Source: Asterias rubens
Taxonomy: Eukaryota; Echinodermata; Asteroidea; Forcipulatida; Asteriidae
Assembly: GCF_902459465.1 (NCBI RefSeq)
Contig: NC_047081.1
Location: forward strand, 11,576,849 to 11,640,848
Length of the DNA: 64,000 nucleotides
Direction of reading: 5' to 3'
This document shows, one piece after another, positions 63,865-64,000 of this stretch (its first letter is position 1; every line of letters starts with the position of its first letter). Below the pieces are notes generated by a model. That model did not search any database, was not told where the DNA came from, and was given only the letters and a program-made list of their open reading frames with translations. Both the position numbers and the translations under genes were made by a program.

Positions 63865-64000
63865 GATCAAAGTAGTTTTAACCTGTGGAAGATATTTGCT
63901 GAAACCAGTTTGCACCCTGGGCGGTTTCTATTAATTTTAACATTCAAATGACCAAGTGGCGACATTTTAATGGAGTGGGCATGATCAAAAGCGTAGCCTA

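Overview
The window looks like nuclear DNA of an invertebrate deuterostome. The best guess is an echinoderm, most likely a sea star. This rests on small-intron genes with GT-AG splicing, AT-rich intergenic DNA, many short hairpin-type (MITE-like) repeats and tRNA-derived SINEs, and the protein families present. The species is inference; no rRNA or mitochondrial marker is present.

Layout. Positions 1-22.6 kb are gene-poor: I find no convincing coding exon, only dispersed repeats, microsatellites and two weak promoter-like patches. Two multi-exon genes then lie in tandem on the + strand: TRPC-like A (15 coding exons, 22626-33236, about 954 aa) and TRPC-like B (16 coding exons, 35299-46943, about 1223 aa). 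They share almost all intron positions and phases and are clear paralogues. Both have an N-terminal ankyrin-type region, six membrane segments, an S4-S5 'LGPLRISLG' stretch and a TRP-box region, but they depart from the TRPC consensus at several usually constant sites. From 47 to 53 kb there is a repeat-rich island. It holds a perfect 75-nt inverted repeat carrying two opposed histone-type 3' stem-loops, and two inverted clusters of the octamer AGTCTACA. A 3-exon GT10 fucosyltransferase of the FUT10/FUT11 type follows (53144-56140), then a 9-exon mitochondrial carrier of the SLC25A16 type (58254-63207). All four genes are on the + strand.

The exon models were built by hand. Reading frame was followed across each splice junction, and the two TRPC paralogues were used to check each other; all totals are multiples of three. 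The genes do not form a pathway. The TRPC pair is a local tandem duplication, and the other two are ordinary housekeeping-type neighbours (secretory-pathway fucosylation and mitochondrial cofactor transport).

The main unusual items are: the histone-stem-loop palindrome with no histone gene nearby; the AGTCTACA clusters; loss in both TRPC paralogues of the Cys-rich zinc-site motif, plus changed pore and TRP-box residues; an intron unique to paralogue A that is almost wholly a TTAA-flanked MITE; a GC-AG intron in B; and a retrotransposon remnant in frame behind a B exon.
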